42,678 nt of DNA, taken from assembly GCA_902797555.1 (NCBI GenBank), contig CADBTM010000030.1, positions 1 to 42,678 on the forward strand, given 5' to 3'. How positions within the stretch are numbered: position 1 is the stretch's first letter; every line of letters begins with the position of its first letter. The notes below the pieces were generated by a model that saw nothing but the letters and a program-made list of their open reading frames with translations, made no database searches and was not told the DNA's origin. The position numbers were made by a program, and so were the translations under genes. Positions 1 to 8,297 of this stretch are shown in pieces. This DNA comes from Oscillospiraceae bacterium (lineage in GTDB: Bacteria; Bacillota; Clostridia; Oscillospirales; Butyricicoccaceae).

Positions 1-2
1 TC

Positions 3-557
3 AAGCTGAGCTGGATCTACAACGGCCGCGAGGACATCCAGAACATGACCACCGTGGGACTGCTGTTCCGCGATCTGCCGGTGGGCGTCCGCTTCCGGGA
101 TGACGACACCCTGCGCAACGTCTTTGCCGACGTGCACGAGCAGGTGCAGAAGGGCATCGAGCACAGCTGCTATCCCTATGTGGACAGCCGCAATCAGGTG
201 GCCAACGGAGAATCCGCTTATCTGCTTTATCAGCAGGATATCCGCGACATGGGCGGTATGGGCGGCATTGATATCGAGGCGGTGGACGTCCGTCAGAATC
301 AGGCCGCCAGTCAGACCATTCTGGATATGGAGATCCTCGACGGCGCGGAAGGCCTGCAGCTGATGATCGACTATGCCGCCAGCCGCTATGAGGATGCCAG
401 CATCGAACGCTTCAAGGATCTTTATGTAAAGCTGGCGCAGGCCATGGCCACTCACAATTCCCAGTCCGACATCACCATTGGCGAGATCAAGGCCAAGCTG
501 GAGGACAAGAAAAACTTCTTCCAGATCGTCAAGGGCATTTTCAGCAAGAAGATCTGA
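3..557 (+). CDS. Nonribosomal peptide synthetase, C-terminal end (condensation domain), partial
   Basis: The frame is open from the window edge, so the gene starts upstream. The visible 184 residues read as the second half of an NRPS condensation domain: a start resembling SWIYNGRED, then the VGLLFRDLPVGVRF stretch that matches the family's 'vG.f.n.lPvr' strand, then LQLMIDYAASRYEDASIERF, matching the closing 'l.l.y....f...ti..l' strand and helix. After the domain there is only a short lysine-rich tail (KNFFQIVKGIFSKKI) and a TGA, so the synthetase ends in a condensation domain with no thioesterase or reductase after it. Such terminal C domains can catalyse release or a last condensation; which one applies here cannot be seen. 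The catalytic HHxxxDG motif would lie upstream of the window. The MATE exporter that follows could carry the product out (inference). Confidence 0.8.
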   Translation, partial: KLSWIYNGREDIQNMTTVGLLFRDLPVGVRFRDDDTLRNVFADVHEQVQKGIEHSCYPYVDSRNQVANGESAYLLYQQDIRDMGGMGGIDIEAVDVRQNQAASQTILDMEILDGAEGLQLMIDYAASRYEDASIERFKDLYVKLAQAMATHNSQSDITIGEIKAKLEDKKNFFQIVKGIFSKKI

Positions 558-612
558 TGACGGCAGGGAAAGATACTACAATCGGCAGTTTTCCCCCGGA
601 AACCATGCGCGC

Positions 613-654
613 CGGAAAGCCGCTCCGCCGGGATGGCGGCAAGGCGGTTTTCCG
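613..654 (+). terminator. Long hairpin between NRPS and MATE genes
   Basis: An outer stem CGGAAAGCCGC (613-623) pairs with GCGGTTTTCCG (644-654) with one G-U pair. It encloses a second stem CCGCC/GGCGG (625-629/635-639) around GGGAT. The U tract is short (TTTT inside the stem), so it is either a weak terminator of the NRPS transcript or a leader structure ahead of the exporter gene. Confidence 0.45.
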
Positions 655-696
655 GAAGGCGTCCGCGTCCGGCGGAGAGAAAGGAGCGGACAAACC

Positions 697-2043
697 TTGA
701 ACAATTCCAATCAGGATCAGGAGCTGTCCCAGAATTTTAATTTCTGGTCGCTGCTGAAATTCGTGGCACCCAGCATTTTCACCTTTGTCTTTATCGCGGT
801 CTACCAGATGGTGGACGGCCTCTTTATCGAACGGTATGTGGGGGAGATGGCCATCTCTGCCATCAACCTGTACTTTCCCATCGTTTCGCTTTTTGTCGCT
901 GTGGGCATCATGATCGGCACTGGCGGCAACGCGGTGATCGTGAAAAAGGTGGGGGAAGGCCGACACAAGGAGGCGGGAGAGACCTTTTCCCGGGTGATGA
1001 GCTTTACTGTTCTGTTGGGTATCGTGTTTACCGTTTTGTGCCTCGTGTTCGCAAACCCCATCATGCGGCTGTGCGGCGCCACCGACGGCACCATCGAATA
1101 CCTTCGCCCCTACTATATGACGCTGTCCAGCTTTTCCATCGCCATACTGCTTCAGTCCGAACTGGGCATCCTTATCATCGGTGAGGGCAAAACCGTGGTG
1201 GCCGCCGTGGTGATCATGGTGGGCGGCGTGCTCAACTGCGTGCTGGACTATGTGTTTATGAAGCATCTGCACATGGGCATCCGGGGCGCAGCCATCGCCA
1301 CCGTCATCGGCTATTGCAGCACCATCCTGTATGCCATCTGGTTTTACGTCATCGCCCGGAAAAGCTCCTACAAGCTGGAGCTGGCCAAGCCCGATCTGAA
1401 GGAGATCGGCCAGATCTGCTTCAACGGATCGTCTGATATGGTGTCCAATCTCGCCCAGGGCGTTACGGTGCTGTTCTGCAACCATCTGGCCTTTCGCTGC
1501 TACGGAGAGATCGGCGTCAGCGCCCTGACGGTGGTCACCTATGTCCAGACGCTGATCCTGATGGTGTTCATGGGCTTTACCTCGGCGGTAGAGCCGGTGT
1601 TCTCCTATCATTACGGCAGCGGCAACGTGGAAATGCGGAAAAAGGTCTATCGCCTCAGCATGCTTTGGAACGTGGTGCTGGGCGCGGCGACCATGGTGGT
1701 GCTCTTCTTCCTGCGAAAACCCTTCACGGGCATCTTCTTCCAGCCCGGAACGGAGTTTTACACCATCGCAGAGTACGGCATCCTGCTGTCTCTCCCTGCA
1801 TGCGTGTTTGCGGGGATCAGCATTTTCGGCTCGGGACTGTTCACTGCCTTTTCCAACGGGCTGGTGTCCGGCGTGCTCTCCTTTATCCGCACCTTTGTGG
1901 TGCTCACCGCCTGCCTCTACGGCTTGACTGCCCTGTGGGGCGGCACCGGACTCTGGCTGGCATGGCCGGCTGCCGAGCTGCTCAGCGTGATCGTCACCTT
2001 TGCCGCCCTGCGGCACTATCGGGATCGCTATCAGTACATGTGA
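697..2043 (+). CDS. MATE-family efflux transporter
   Basis: This 448-residue polytopic membrane protein has the MATE layout of about twelve hydrophobic segments in two related halves. The first half opens with FWSLLKFVAPSIFTFVFIAVYQMVDGLFIERYVGE, in which the PSI and MVDGLFI portions are typical of MATE helices 1 and 2, followed by a GIMIGTGGNAVIVKKVGEG loop. MATE proteins expel drugs or metabolites by cation antiport across the cytoplasmic membrane. I chose the TTG at 697 because AAAGGAG lies just upstream (681-686) and the protein then begins a few residues before the membrane domain; the open frame runs further upstream but without family similarity. It lies 139 bp after the NRPS, which makes export of the peptide product plausible but unproven. 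The substrate cannot be read from sequence. Confidence 0.88.
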   Translation: MNNSNQDQELSQNFNFWSLLKFVAPSIFTFVFIAVYQMVDGLFIERYVGEMAISAINLYFPIVSLFVAVGIMIGTGGNAVIVKKVGEGRHKEAGETFSRVMSFTVLLGIVFTVLCLVFANPIMRLCGATDGTIEYLRPYYMTLSSFSIAILLQSELGILIIGEGKTVVAAVVIMVGGVLNCVLDYVFMKHLHMGIRGAAIATVIGYCSTILYAIWFYVIARKSSYKLELAKPDLKEIGQICFNGSSDMVSNLAQGVTVLFCNHLAFRCYGEIGVSALTVVTYVQTLILMVFMGFTSAVEPVFSYHYGSGNVEMRKKVYRLSMLWNVVLGAATMVVLFFLRKPFTGIFFQPGTEFYTIAEYGILLSLPACVFAGISIFGSGLFTAFSNGLVSGVLSFIRTFVVLTACLYGLTALWGGTGLWLAWPAAELLSVIVTFAALRHYRDRYQYM

Positions 2044-2077
2044 TCCATCCCAAATCAAGCAAAACGGAGGAACTTCC

Positions 2078-5000
2078 ATGAACACTTTGAAAAAAGCCGT
2101 ATGCATCCTTTTGACCGCCGCCATCTTTGCGCTGGGGGCGGTCAGCCCCATCTTTGCCGCCGGGACTGCCCAGCAGCCGGAGGTGGAGGACATCCTCGCC
2201 TCCATGACGACGGAGGAAAAGGTCTCCCAGCTGCTTATGCCCGCCTTCCGCTATACGATCGACGGGGAAGGAAAGACCCAGGGCATGACCGTGCTGACCG
2301 ACGAGGCCGCCGACATGATCCGGGAATACGGCTTTGCCGGCGTGATCCTGTTCGCACAGAACGCCGGAGACACCGCCAAGGCGGTGCAGTATGTGGACGA
2401 CGCCCAGCGGGCAAACGCCGGACACAAAACCCAGCTTCTCGTGGCCATCGACCAGGAGGGCGGCTCGGTGACCCGCCTGGGACACGGCACGATGATGCCG
2501 GGCAATATGGCGCTGGGCGCGGCGGGCGATACAGCCCTCACCGCCGAGGCCGCCAGGATCATGGGCGAGGAGATCATGAGCATGGGCATCAACTTTGACT
2601 TTGCCCCCGTGCTCGACGTCAACAGTAACCCCGCCAACCCGGTGATCGGTCTGCGCTCCTTCTCCGACGACCCCGAGACCGTCGCGGCGCAGGGCGTCGC
2701 CTTTATGCAGGCGCTGCAGTCCACCGGGGCGATCTCCACCCTCAAGCATTTCCCCGGCCACGGCGATACGGCCACCGACAGCCACACCGGACTGCCCTGC
2801 ATCGACAAAAGCTATGAGGAGCTGCGGGCACGGGAGCTCGTTCCCTTCCAGGCGGCCATCGACGCCGGGGCGGAGGCCATCATGACGGCCCACATCCAAT
2901 ATCCCCGGATCGAGCAGACCACCTACGTCTCCAAGCTCACCGGCGAGGAGATCACCCTTCCCGCCACCCTGTCCAGGACCATCCTCACCGATATCCTGCG
3001 GGGCGAGATGGGCTTTGAGGGCGTCGTCATCACCGACGCCATGAACATGGACGCCATCGACAAGCATTTTGACAAATACGACGCGGCAAAGCTGGCCATC
3101 GAGGCGGGCGTGGACATCCTGCTCATGCCGGTGAACGTCACCACCGCCGAAGGCATGGACGAGCTGCGCACCTATATCCGCACGCTTGCGGATATGGTGG
3201 AGAGCGGCGCGATCTCCAAGGAAAAGGTGGACGCCGCTGTGAAACGCGTGCTCACGCTCAAGGCCGACCACGGTCTGACCCGGCCCTATGGCGGCACGGA
3301 CGCCGCGGCCTCTGCCGTCGTCGGCAGCACAGAGCACCACGAGGTTGAGTGGAACATTGCGAAAAAAGCCATCACCCTTGTGAAAAATGAAAACAATCTC
3401 CTTCCTCTCACCGGCAAAAACGAAAAGGTTGTCGTGCTCACCGCCTATGACAACGAGGTGCTCAGCATGGAATATGCCGTCGGACGCCTGCGGGAGGAAA
3501 ACAAGCTGGCCGACGGCATGGAGGTGACCGTGCATTCCATCCAGAGGATCCCCGCGGAGGAGGCGGTGGCCCTTACCCAAGGGGCGGATCACGTCATCCT
3601 TATCGTGGAGCTGTATTCCGCCGCCGGGCTGAACGGCGACGCCGCGAAAAAGGCGGACGCCATCATCGACAGCGTTCACGCTTCTGGCGGCGACGTGAGC
3701 ATCATGAGCTGCAATCTCCCCTATGATATCGCCCGGTACGAGGCTGCCGACGCCATCTGCGTCGCGTGGTCGTCCAAGGGCATGAGCGAGGATCCCCGGG
3801 TGACCGACGGCGCCGCGGCGCAGTACGGCCCCAACATGCCGGCGGCGCTTTATCTGATGCTGTCCCCCGACGAGACGCCCACGGGCACCCTCCCGGTGAA
3901 CATCCCCAAGCTGACGGCGGAGGGCGGCTATTCCGACGAGATCCGCTATGCCCGGGGCTTTGGCCTGAAATACGTTCAGCTGAGCGATTTTCCCGATGTG
4001 AATGCCGACGCATGGTATGGAGACAGCGTGCGCTACGTCCTGCGGAAGGGCATTATGACGGGATACGGCGACGGCACCTTTGCCCCCGAGAGCGCCCTCA
4101 CCCGTGCCCAGCTTGCCACGGTGCTGTGGCGCATGGCCGGCGAGCCGGAGAGCGAGAGCGCGATCCCCTTTGCCGACGGAAACGCAGACGCGTGGTACGC
4201 TCCCGCGATCCGCTGGGCTACGTCGGAAGCCATCGTCTCCGGCGTGTCCGATACCGTCTTTGCGCCGGATGATCCGGTGACCCGGGAACAGGCGGCCACC
4301 ATCCTCTATCGCTATGCAAAGGCCGAGGCACAGGACACATCTGCGCTGGCGGGCTTTGCCGACAGCGGGGCGATCTCCGATTGGGCATGGGATGCCATGG
4401 CCTGGGCCGCCGGGGAGGGCATTTTCCTCGGTGCGAACGGCAGGCTGCTTCCCAAAGACGCGCTCACCCGCGCCCAGGCGGCCGCCATCCTGCAGCGTTT
4501 TGCCGCGTCCTCTGCTGACGAGTCGATCCCCATCCGGACGGTAAAAACCGACGCCTTTTCCATGGACTATTTTTCCTTTGGCCATGGGGAAAAGACGCTG
4601 GTCATCCTTCCCGGACTGAGCGTGCAGAGCGTCATGGCGTCGGCGGATGCCGTTGCCGAGGCCTATCAGCCGCTGACGGATGCATTTACCATCTACGTAT
4701 TTGACCGCCGGAACGAGCTTCCCGCGACCTACTCTGTTTCCCAAATGGCGCAGGACACGGCAGAGGCCCTTGAGACGCTGGGGCTGGAGCAGGTGAATCT
4801 GTTCGGCGCATCCCAGGGCGGCATGATGGCTCTGGAGATCGCCATCCATCATCCCCAGCTGGTGCGCAGACTGGCGCTGGGCTCCACCTCCGCCGAGATC
4901 ACCCCGGAGCAGTTCGGGACGATCGACAACTGGATCGGTCTGGCGCGGGAAAAGGACGCCGAGGGACTGTACCTCGCCTTTGGCGAAGCCCTCTATCCCA

Positions 5001-5323
5001 CGGAGGTGTTTGAACAGTCCCGGGAGCTTCTGTGCGCGCTTGCCGCGACCGTCACCGACGAGGACCTTGCCCGCTTTGTCATTCTGGCAGAGGGAATGCG
5101 GGGCTTTTCCGCGGACGATGTGGAAAAGATCTCCTGCCCCGTGCTGATCCTCGGATCGTCGGACGACCGGGTACTGGGCGGAGACGCCTCCAAACAGATC
5201 GCGCAGCGCCTCAGCGGGCACACCGAGACAGAGCTCTTCCTGTACGACGGCTACGGCCATGCCGTATACGATACCGCCCCGGATTACAAGGATCGCCTCT
5301 CCCGCTTTTTCCTCGGGGAATGA
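2078..5323 (+). CDS. Secreted GH3 (NagZ-like) glycosidase fused to three SLH repeats and an alpha/beta hydrolase
   Basis: This 1081-residue protein starts with a signal peptide (MNTLKKAVCILLTAAIFALGA). Residues about 35-410 form a glycoside hydrolase family 3 domain of the beta-N-acetylhexosaminidase (NagZ) type: KHFPGHGDTATDSH (223-236) carries the Asp-His pair used as acid/base in this subfamily, and VITDAMNMD supplies the likely nucleophile Asp320. A GH3 C-terminal-like domain follows to about 630. Residues about 638-815 hold three SLH repeats (FPDVNADAWY, PFADGNADAWY, GFADSGAISDWAW openings with LTRAQ or VTREQ cores), which usually bind pyruvylated wall polymer. Residues about 820-1081 are an alpha/beta hydrolase with nucleophile Ser912 in GASQGG, an acid in GSSDDR and a histidine in GYGHA. 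The start ATG has GGAGG seven bases upstream. A wall-bound enzyme acting on muropeptide or chitin fragments is likely; the hydrolase substrate is unknown. Confidence 0.88.
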   Translation: MNTLKKAVCILLTAAIFALGAVSPIFAAGTAQQPEVEDILASMTTEEKVSQLLMPAFRYTIDGEGKTQGMTVLTDEAADMIREYGFAGVILFAQNAGDTAKAVQYVDDAQRANAGHKTQLLVAIDQEGGSVTRLGHGTMMPGNMALGAAGDTALTAEAARIMGEEIMSMGINFDFAPVLDVNSNPANPVIGLRSFSDDPETVAAQGVAFMQALQSTGAISTLKHFPGHGDTATDSHTGLPCIDKSYEELRARELVPFQAAIDAGAEAIMTAHIQYPRIEQTTYVSKLTGEEITLPATLSRTILTDILRGEMGFEGVVITDAMNMDAIDKHFDKYDAAKLAIEAGVDILLMPVNVTTAEGMDELRTYIRTLADMVESGAISKEKVDAAVKRVLTLKADHGLTRPYGGTDAAASAVVGSTEHHEVEWNIAKKAITLVKNENNLLPLTGKNEKVVVLTAYDNEVLSMEYAVGRLREENKLADGMEVTVHSIQRIPAEEAVALTQGADHVILIVELYSAAGLNGDAAKKADAIIDSVHASGGDVSIMSCNLPYDIARYEAADAICVAWSSKGMSEDPRVTDGAAAQYGPNMPAALYLMLSPDETPTGTLPVNIPKLTAEGGYSDEIRYARGFGLKYVQLSDFPDVNADAWYGDSVRYVLRKGIMTGYGDGTFAPESALTRAQLATVLWRMAGEPESESAIPFADGNADAWYAPAIRWATSEAIVSGVSDTVFAPDDPVTREQAATILYRYAKAEAQDTSALAGFADSGAISDWAWDAMAWAAGEGIFLGANGRLLPKDALTRAQAAAILQRFAASSADESIPIRTVKTDAFSMDYFSFGHGEKTLVILPGLSVQSVMASADAVAEAYQPLTDAFTIYVFDRRNELPATYSVSQMAQDTAEALETLGLEQVNLFGASQGGMMALEIAIHHPQLVRRLALGSTSAEITPEQFGTIDNWIGLAREKDAEGLYLAFGEALYPTEVFEQSRELLCALAATVTDEDLARFVILAEGMRGFSADDVEKISCPVLILGSSDDRVLGGDASKQIAQRLSGHTETELFLYDGYGHAVYDTAPDYKDRLSRFFLGE

Positions 5324-5391
5324 GGCAAACTCCCTATCGGGTACCATACACACCGGAGCAAACCGGGCAGGCGCAGGGAGGAACGAAACCG

Positions 5392-6678
5392 ATGAAAACG
5401 GCACTGATCCAGATGAAGGTAGGCCCGGACAAGGAGGCAAACCTGAAAACCGCCGGACACCTTGTGCGTCAGGCCGGGGAAAACGGGGCGCGGATCGTCG
5501 TCCTCCCGGAGATGTTTTGCTGCCCCTACGACAACCGCTGTTTTCCCGCCTATGCCGAGCCAAAGGGCGGAAGGGTGTATACGGCGCTGGGACAGATGGC
5601 CAAAAGCGCCGGCGTCACGCTGGTGGGAGGCTCCTTTCCCGAGCGGGACGGAGATCTGCTCTACAACACCTGCTTTGTTTTTGATCCGGAGGGGCGGGAG
5701 ATCGCCCGGCACAGAAAGGCCCATCTCTTTGACATCGACGTGGAGGGCGGCCAGCGCTTTCACGAATCGGAGGTGTTCACCCCCGGCGACCGGGTGACGG
5801 TCTTTTCGGCGGAAGGGCATATCTTCGGCCTTGCCATTTGCTTTGATATCCGCTTTGCCGAGCTGTTCCGGTGCATGAGTCTGGCGGGGGCGGAGGCGAT
5901 TTTTGTCCCCGCGGCGTTCAATATGACCACCGGCCCCATGCACTGGGAGCTCAGCTTTCGCATGCGGGCGGTGGACAACCAGCTGTTCACCCTGGGCTGC
6001 GCCCCCGCGCGGGACGAGGCCGCGTCTTATGTCTCCTACGCAAACTCCATCGTATGCTCCCCGTGGGGAAGGGTGCTGGAGGGGGCGGGAACGGAGGAAA
6101 CCGTGCTGTACGCCGAGCTTGACCTTGAGGAAACCCGCCGGGTGCGGGCGCAGCTCCCCATTCTCAGCGCCCTGCGGCCGGAGCTGTATGAAAGAGGCGT
6201 CGGACCCGTCATCCGGGAGATCCGCCCCTCCGACGACAGGGCGGTGGAGGGCGTGATCCGCAGCTGTCTCATCGAGTTTGGCGCAGCCCATGATGGAACG
6301 GCGTGGGCGGATCCCGATCTGGGTCGGTTTTCCCGGATCTACCGCACCGAGGGAAATCGGTATTGGGTGGCCGAAGACGAGGCGGGCGAGATCGTCGGCG
6401 GCGTGGGGATCGGCAGGCTTTCGGGCGCCGACGACCTGTGTGAGCTGCAAAAAATGTACTGTCTTCCCCGTGCCCGGGGGACGGGCATCGCCCATCGGCT
6501 GATGGACACCGCGCTGGAATATGCGGGAAAGTACTATCGCCGCTGCTATCTGGAGACCCTTCCCAACATGACGGCGGCACAGCGGTTTTACGAAAAATAC
6601 GGCTTTGTCCGGGTTGCCGACCCGCCGGTGAAAACCGAGCATTTTGCCTGCGACGTGCGGTATCTCAAAACCCTTTGA
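5392..6678 (+). CDS. Carbon-nitrogen hydrolase (nitrilase/omega-amidase type) fused to GNAT acetyltransferase
   Basis: This 428-residue cytoplasmic protein is a fusion. Residues 1-265 are a nitrilase-superfamily amidase with the complete catalytic set: Glu40 in VVLPEMF, Lys109 in RHRKAHLFDID and Cys150 in AICFDIRF. The RKAHLFDID context is closest to the Nit2/omega-amidase branch, which hydrolyses alpha-ketoglutaramate and alpha-ketosuccinamate. Residues about 273-428 are a GNAT N-acetyltransferase, with the acetyl-CoA loop region LPRARGTGIAHRLMD and the closing AQRFYEKYGFVRV motif. The start ATG has GGAGG (5376-5380) upstream; the frame extends further but overlaps the preceding gene without similarity. 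Nitrilase-GNAT fusions are known in the reverse order (GNAT first); this order is less familiar to me. The gene converges with guanine deaminase, so a shared role in nitrogen salvage is possible but not shown. Confidence 0.85.
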   Translation: MKTALIQMKVGPDKEANLKTAGHLVRQAGENGARIVVLPEMFCCPYDNRCFPAYAEPKGGRVYTALGQMAKSAGVTLVGGSFPERDGDLLYNTCFVFDPEGREIARHRKAHLFDIDVEGGQRFHESEVFTPGDRVTVFSAEGHIFGLAICFDIRFAELFRCMSLAGAEAIFVPAAFNMTTGPMHWELSFRMRAVDNQLFTLGCAPARDEAASYVSYANSIVCSPWGRVLEGAGTEETVLYAELDLEETRRVRAQLPILSALRPELYERGVGPVIREIRPSDDRAVEGVIRSCLIEFGAAHDGTAWADPDLGRFSRIYRTEGNRYWVAEDEAGEIVGGVGIGRLSGADDLCELQKMYCLPRARGTGIAHRLMDTALEYAGKYYRRCYLETLPNMTAAQRFYEKYGFVRVADPPVKTEHFACDVRYLKTL

Positions 6679-6690
6679 CCGGAAAAACGA

Positions 6691-6745
6691 AAAAAACAAG
6701 CTCCCGGCTGCCGGATCCCGGCCTGCCGAGGGCTTGTATTTTTTG
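6691..6745. terminator. Bidirectional terminator between nitrilase-GNAT and guaD
   Basis: The stem pairs ACAAGC (6696-6701) and the following bases with GCTTGT (6732-6737), inner bases CCGGC/GCCG reinforce it, and A-rich and T-rich tracts flank it on either side. It separates two convergent genes, so it can serve both strands. Confidence 0.75.
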
Positions 6746-6755
6746 TGTGAGCGTG

Positions 6756-8042
6756 TCAGATCGTCCGCGCCGCTCTGCCTTGGATGTATTTTTCCCGGAT
6801 GCTGTCCCGATCCATCCCCAGATAGACCGCCCGCTCCAGACGGTCCTGCACCGAAAGGGGCTGGGGATGGGGGTAGGTGGAATCGTCCAGCACCACGGCG
6901 TCCAGCTCGTATCCGGGCTCAAAGCTTCCCACCTGCCCGAAAAACGATCCGCCGCCCTTGGTGGCCAGATAAAAGCTCTCCGCAAAGGTCAGGGGCTTTG
7001 CCTGGGGGTCGACGAGCCGCCAATAGAGCTTGGAGACCTGCACCGCGTCGGTAACGGCGCGGAACATGGACTCGGTCTGCCCGCCGGCCACGTCGCTGCC
7101 CAGACCGATCCGAAGCGTCCGGTCGAGGTATTTGCGGATGGGGGCGATGCCCGACGCCACGTTCATGTTGGAATTGGGGCAGTGGGCGACCCACACGCCG
7201 TTTTTTCGGAGAAGGTCGATCTCCTCTTCGGAGGAATAGACGCAGTGGGCCATCACGGTGCGGCTCTCGCCGCCAAACAGGCCGTAGCGGGCATAGCCCT
7301 CTCCGTAAAAGGCGGCGTCCGGCATAAGCCGGTGCACCAGTTCCACCTCTCCGGGGTTTTCCGACAGATGGGACTGCACCGGCAGGGCATAGTCCCGCCG
7401 CACCCTGGAGAGCGCCTCCAGCAGCGCGTCGCTGCAGCTGGGGATAAAGCGGGGGGTCAGAATGGGAAAGGTGCGGGTATAGGCGCGCTCCCGCGCCTCC
7501 TCCACAAAGCGGACGGTGTCCTGCGCGGCACGTCCCTCGCCGGGCTCGGTGAGCTCGGGCGGCGCGTCCCGATCCATGTTGACCTTTCCCACATAGCTGA
7601 CGATCCCCGTCCGCTCCATCCGATCCATCAGACAGAGGGTCGCCTCCCGGTGGATGGTGGCAAAGATCACCGCGCGGGTGGTGGCGCTTTTTTCCAGCGC
7701 GTCGGCAAACAGGCCGTAGGCGGTTTGCGCATAGGCGGGATCCGCGTATTTCATCTCCTCCGGAAAGGCGCGCATCTTCAGCCAGTCCAGCAGCTCATAG
7801 TCCATCCCCGTCCCGCGATAGGCAAACTGGGGCGCGTGGATGTGCAGATCCACCATCCCCGGCACGATCAGGCAGTCGTCCCAGTCGTGCACCGGAAGGT
7901 GGGCATATTGGGGAGGAATCTGCGCAAAAATGCCGCCGCTGCGGCCGTCTTCGCACAGAAGATAGGCATTCTCGTGCACCTCAAGCCTGCCCAATACGGG
8001 CGTGTGGCACAGGTTTCCTTTCAGAAAAAAGCGATGTTCCAT
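6756..8042 (-). CDS. guaD: Guanine deaminase
   Basis: This 428-residue amidohydrolase converts guanine to xanthine and ammonia in purine salvage or degradation. The metal-binding HxH is His67/His69 in PGMVDLHIHAPQFAYRG, a context characteristic of guanine deaminases. Further ligands are in QSHLSEN, MAHCVYSSEEEI and GLGSDVAGG, and AHCPNSNMN is the expected substrate-loop strand. I place the start at the ATG at 8042 because GAGGAG sits seven bases upstream; an earlier in-frame ATG overlaps that ribosome site and is unlikely. The length is normal for the family. Its promoter at 8084-8112 has an inverted repeat directly upstream that may be an operator. Other amidohydrolases (for example SsnA) are possible but fit less well. 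Confidence 0.88.
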   Translation of the reverse strand: MEHRFFLKGNLCHTPVLGRLEVHENAYLLCEDGRSGGIFAQIPPQYAHLPVHDWDDCLIVPGMVDLHIHAPQFAYRGTGMDYELLDWLKMRAFPEEMKYADPAYAQTAYGLFADALEKSATTRAVIFATIHREATLCLMDRMERTGIVSYVGKVNMDRDAPPELTEPGEGRAAQDTVRFVEEARERAYTRTFPILTPRFIPSCSDALLEALSRVRRDYALPVQSHLSENPGEVELVHRLMPDAAFYGEGYARYGLFGGESRTVMAHCVYSSEEEIDLLRKNGVWVAHCPNSNMNVASGIAPIRKYLDRTLRIGLGSDVAGGQTESMFRAVTDAVQVSKLYWRLVDPQAKPLTFAESFYLATKGGGSFFGQVGSFEPGYELDAVVLDDSTYPHPQPLSVQDRLERAVYLGMDRDSIREKYIQGRAARTI

Positions 8043-8083
8043 AGGGCGTCTCCTCATCGTGGGGGCGTTTTTCTTATGCTTTT

Positions 8084-8112
8084 ATGATAGCGAAAAACGA
8101 AAACGATTTCAA
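8084..8112 (-). promoter_or_regulatory. guaD promoter
   Basis: Read on the minus strand, TTGAAA (8107-8112) is followed after 17 bases by TATCAT (8084-8089). It lies about 40 bp upstream of the guaD start. Confidence 0.6.
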
Positions 8113-8115
8113 TAT

Positions 8116-8135
8116 CCCCGTTGTGAACAATGGGG
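8116..8135. promoter_or_regulatory. Inverted repeat upstream of guaD promoter
   Basis: CCCCGTTGT and ACAATGGGG flank a GA centre, with one mismatch between the arms. It abuts the -35 box of the guaD promoter and is a candidate activator or repressor site. The binding protein is unknown. Confidence 0.35.
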
Positions 8136-8187
8136 AAGAAAACAGGTTCTTCTTTAATAGCAGGGGAAAGTGCCTGCCGCCCGGAGA

Positions 8188-8216
8188 TTGATTTCCTCTG
8201 AACGGTCTTTTATAAT
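8188..8216 (+). promoter_or_regulatory. Promoter of the gate-domain membrane protein gene
   Basis: TTGATT (8188-8193), a 17-base spacer and TATAAT (8211-8216). The start codon lies about 80 bp downstream. Confidence 0.65.
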
Positions 8217-8222
8217 ATAGAC

Positions 8223-8237
8223 ATGATTCGGAATCAT
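8223..8237. promoter_or_regulatory. Palindrome just after the transcription start
   Basis: ATGATT-CGG-AATCAT is a perfect six-base inverted repeat starting seven bases after the -10 box, where a repressor would block initiation. No regulator gene is adjacent. Confidence 0.35.
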
Positions 8238-8297
8238 AACGTTTGTCGGCTCTCCTGTCCTCTCCCGGCAGACAGCTGACAAAGAAGGAGCTTGCGT

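Noticed and set aside
478..696. N-terminal extension of the MATE protein from the upstream ATG
   Set aside because: The extension is arginine- and serine-rich out-of-frame NRPS sequence; the TTG at 697 has a strong ribosome site and begins at the family's normal start.
1994..5563. 1189-codon open frame on the minus strand opposite the GH3 fusion gene
   Set aside because: The opposite strand has signal peptide, three recognisable domains and a ribosome site. The minus frame has none of these and crosses gene boundaries.
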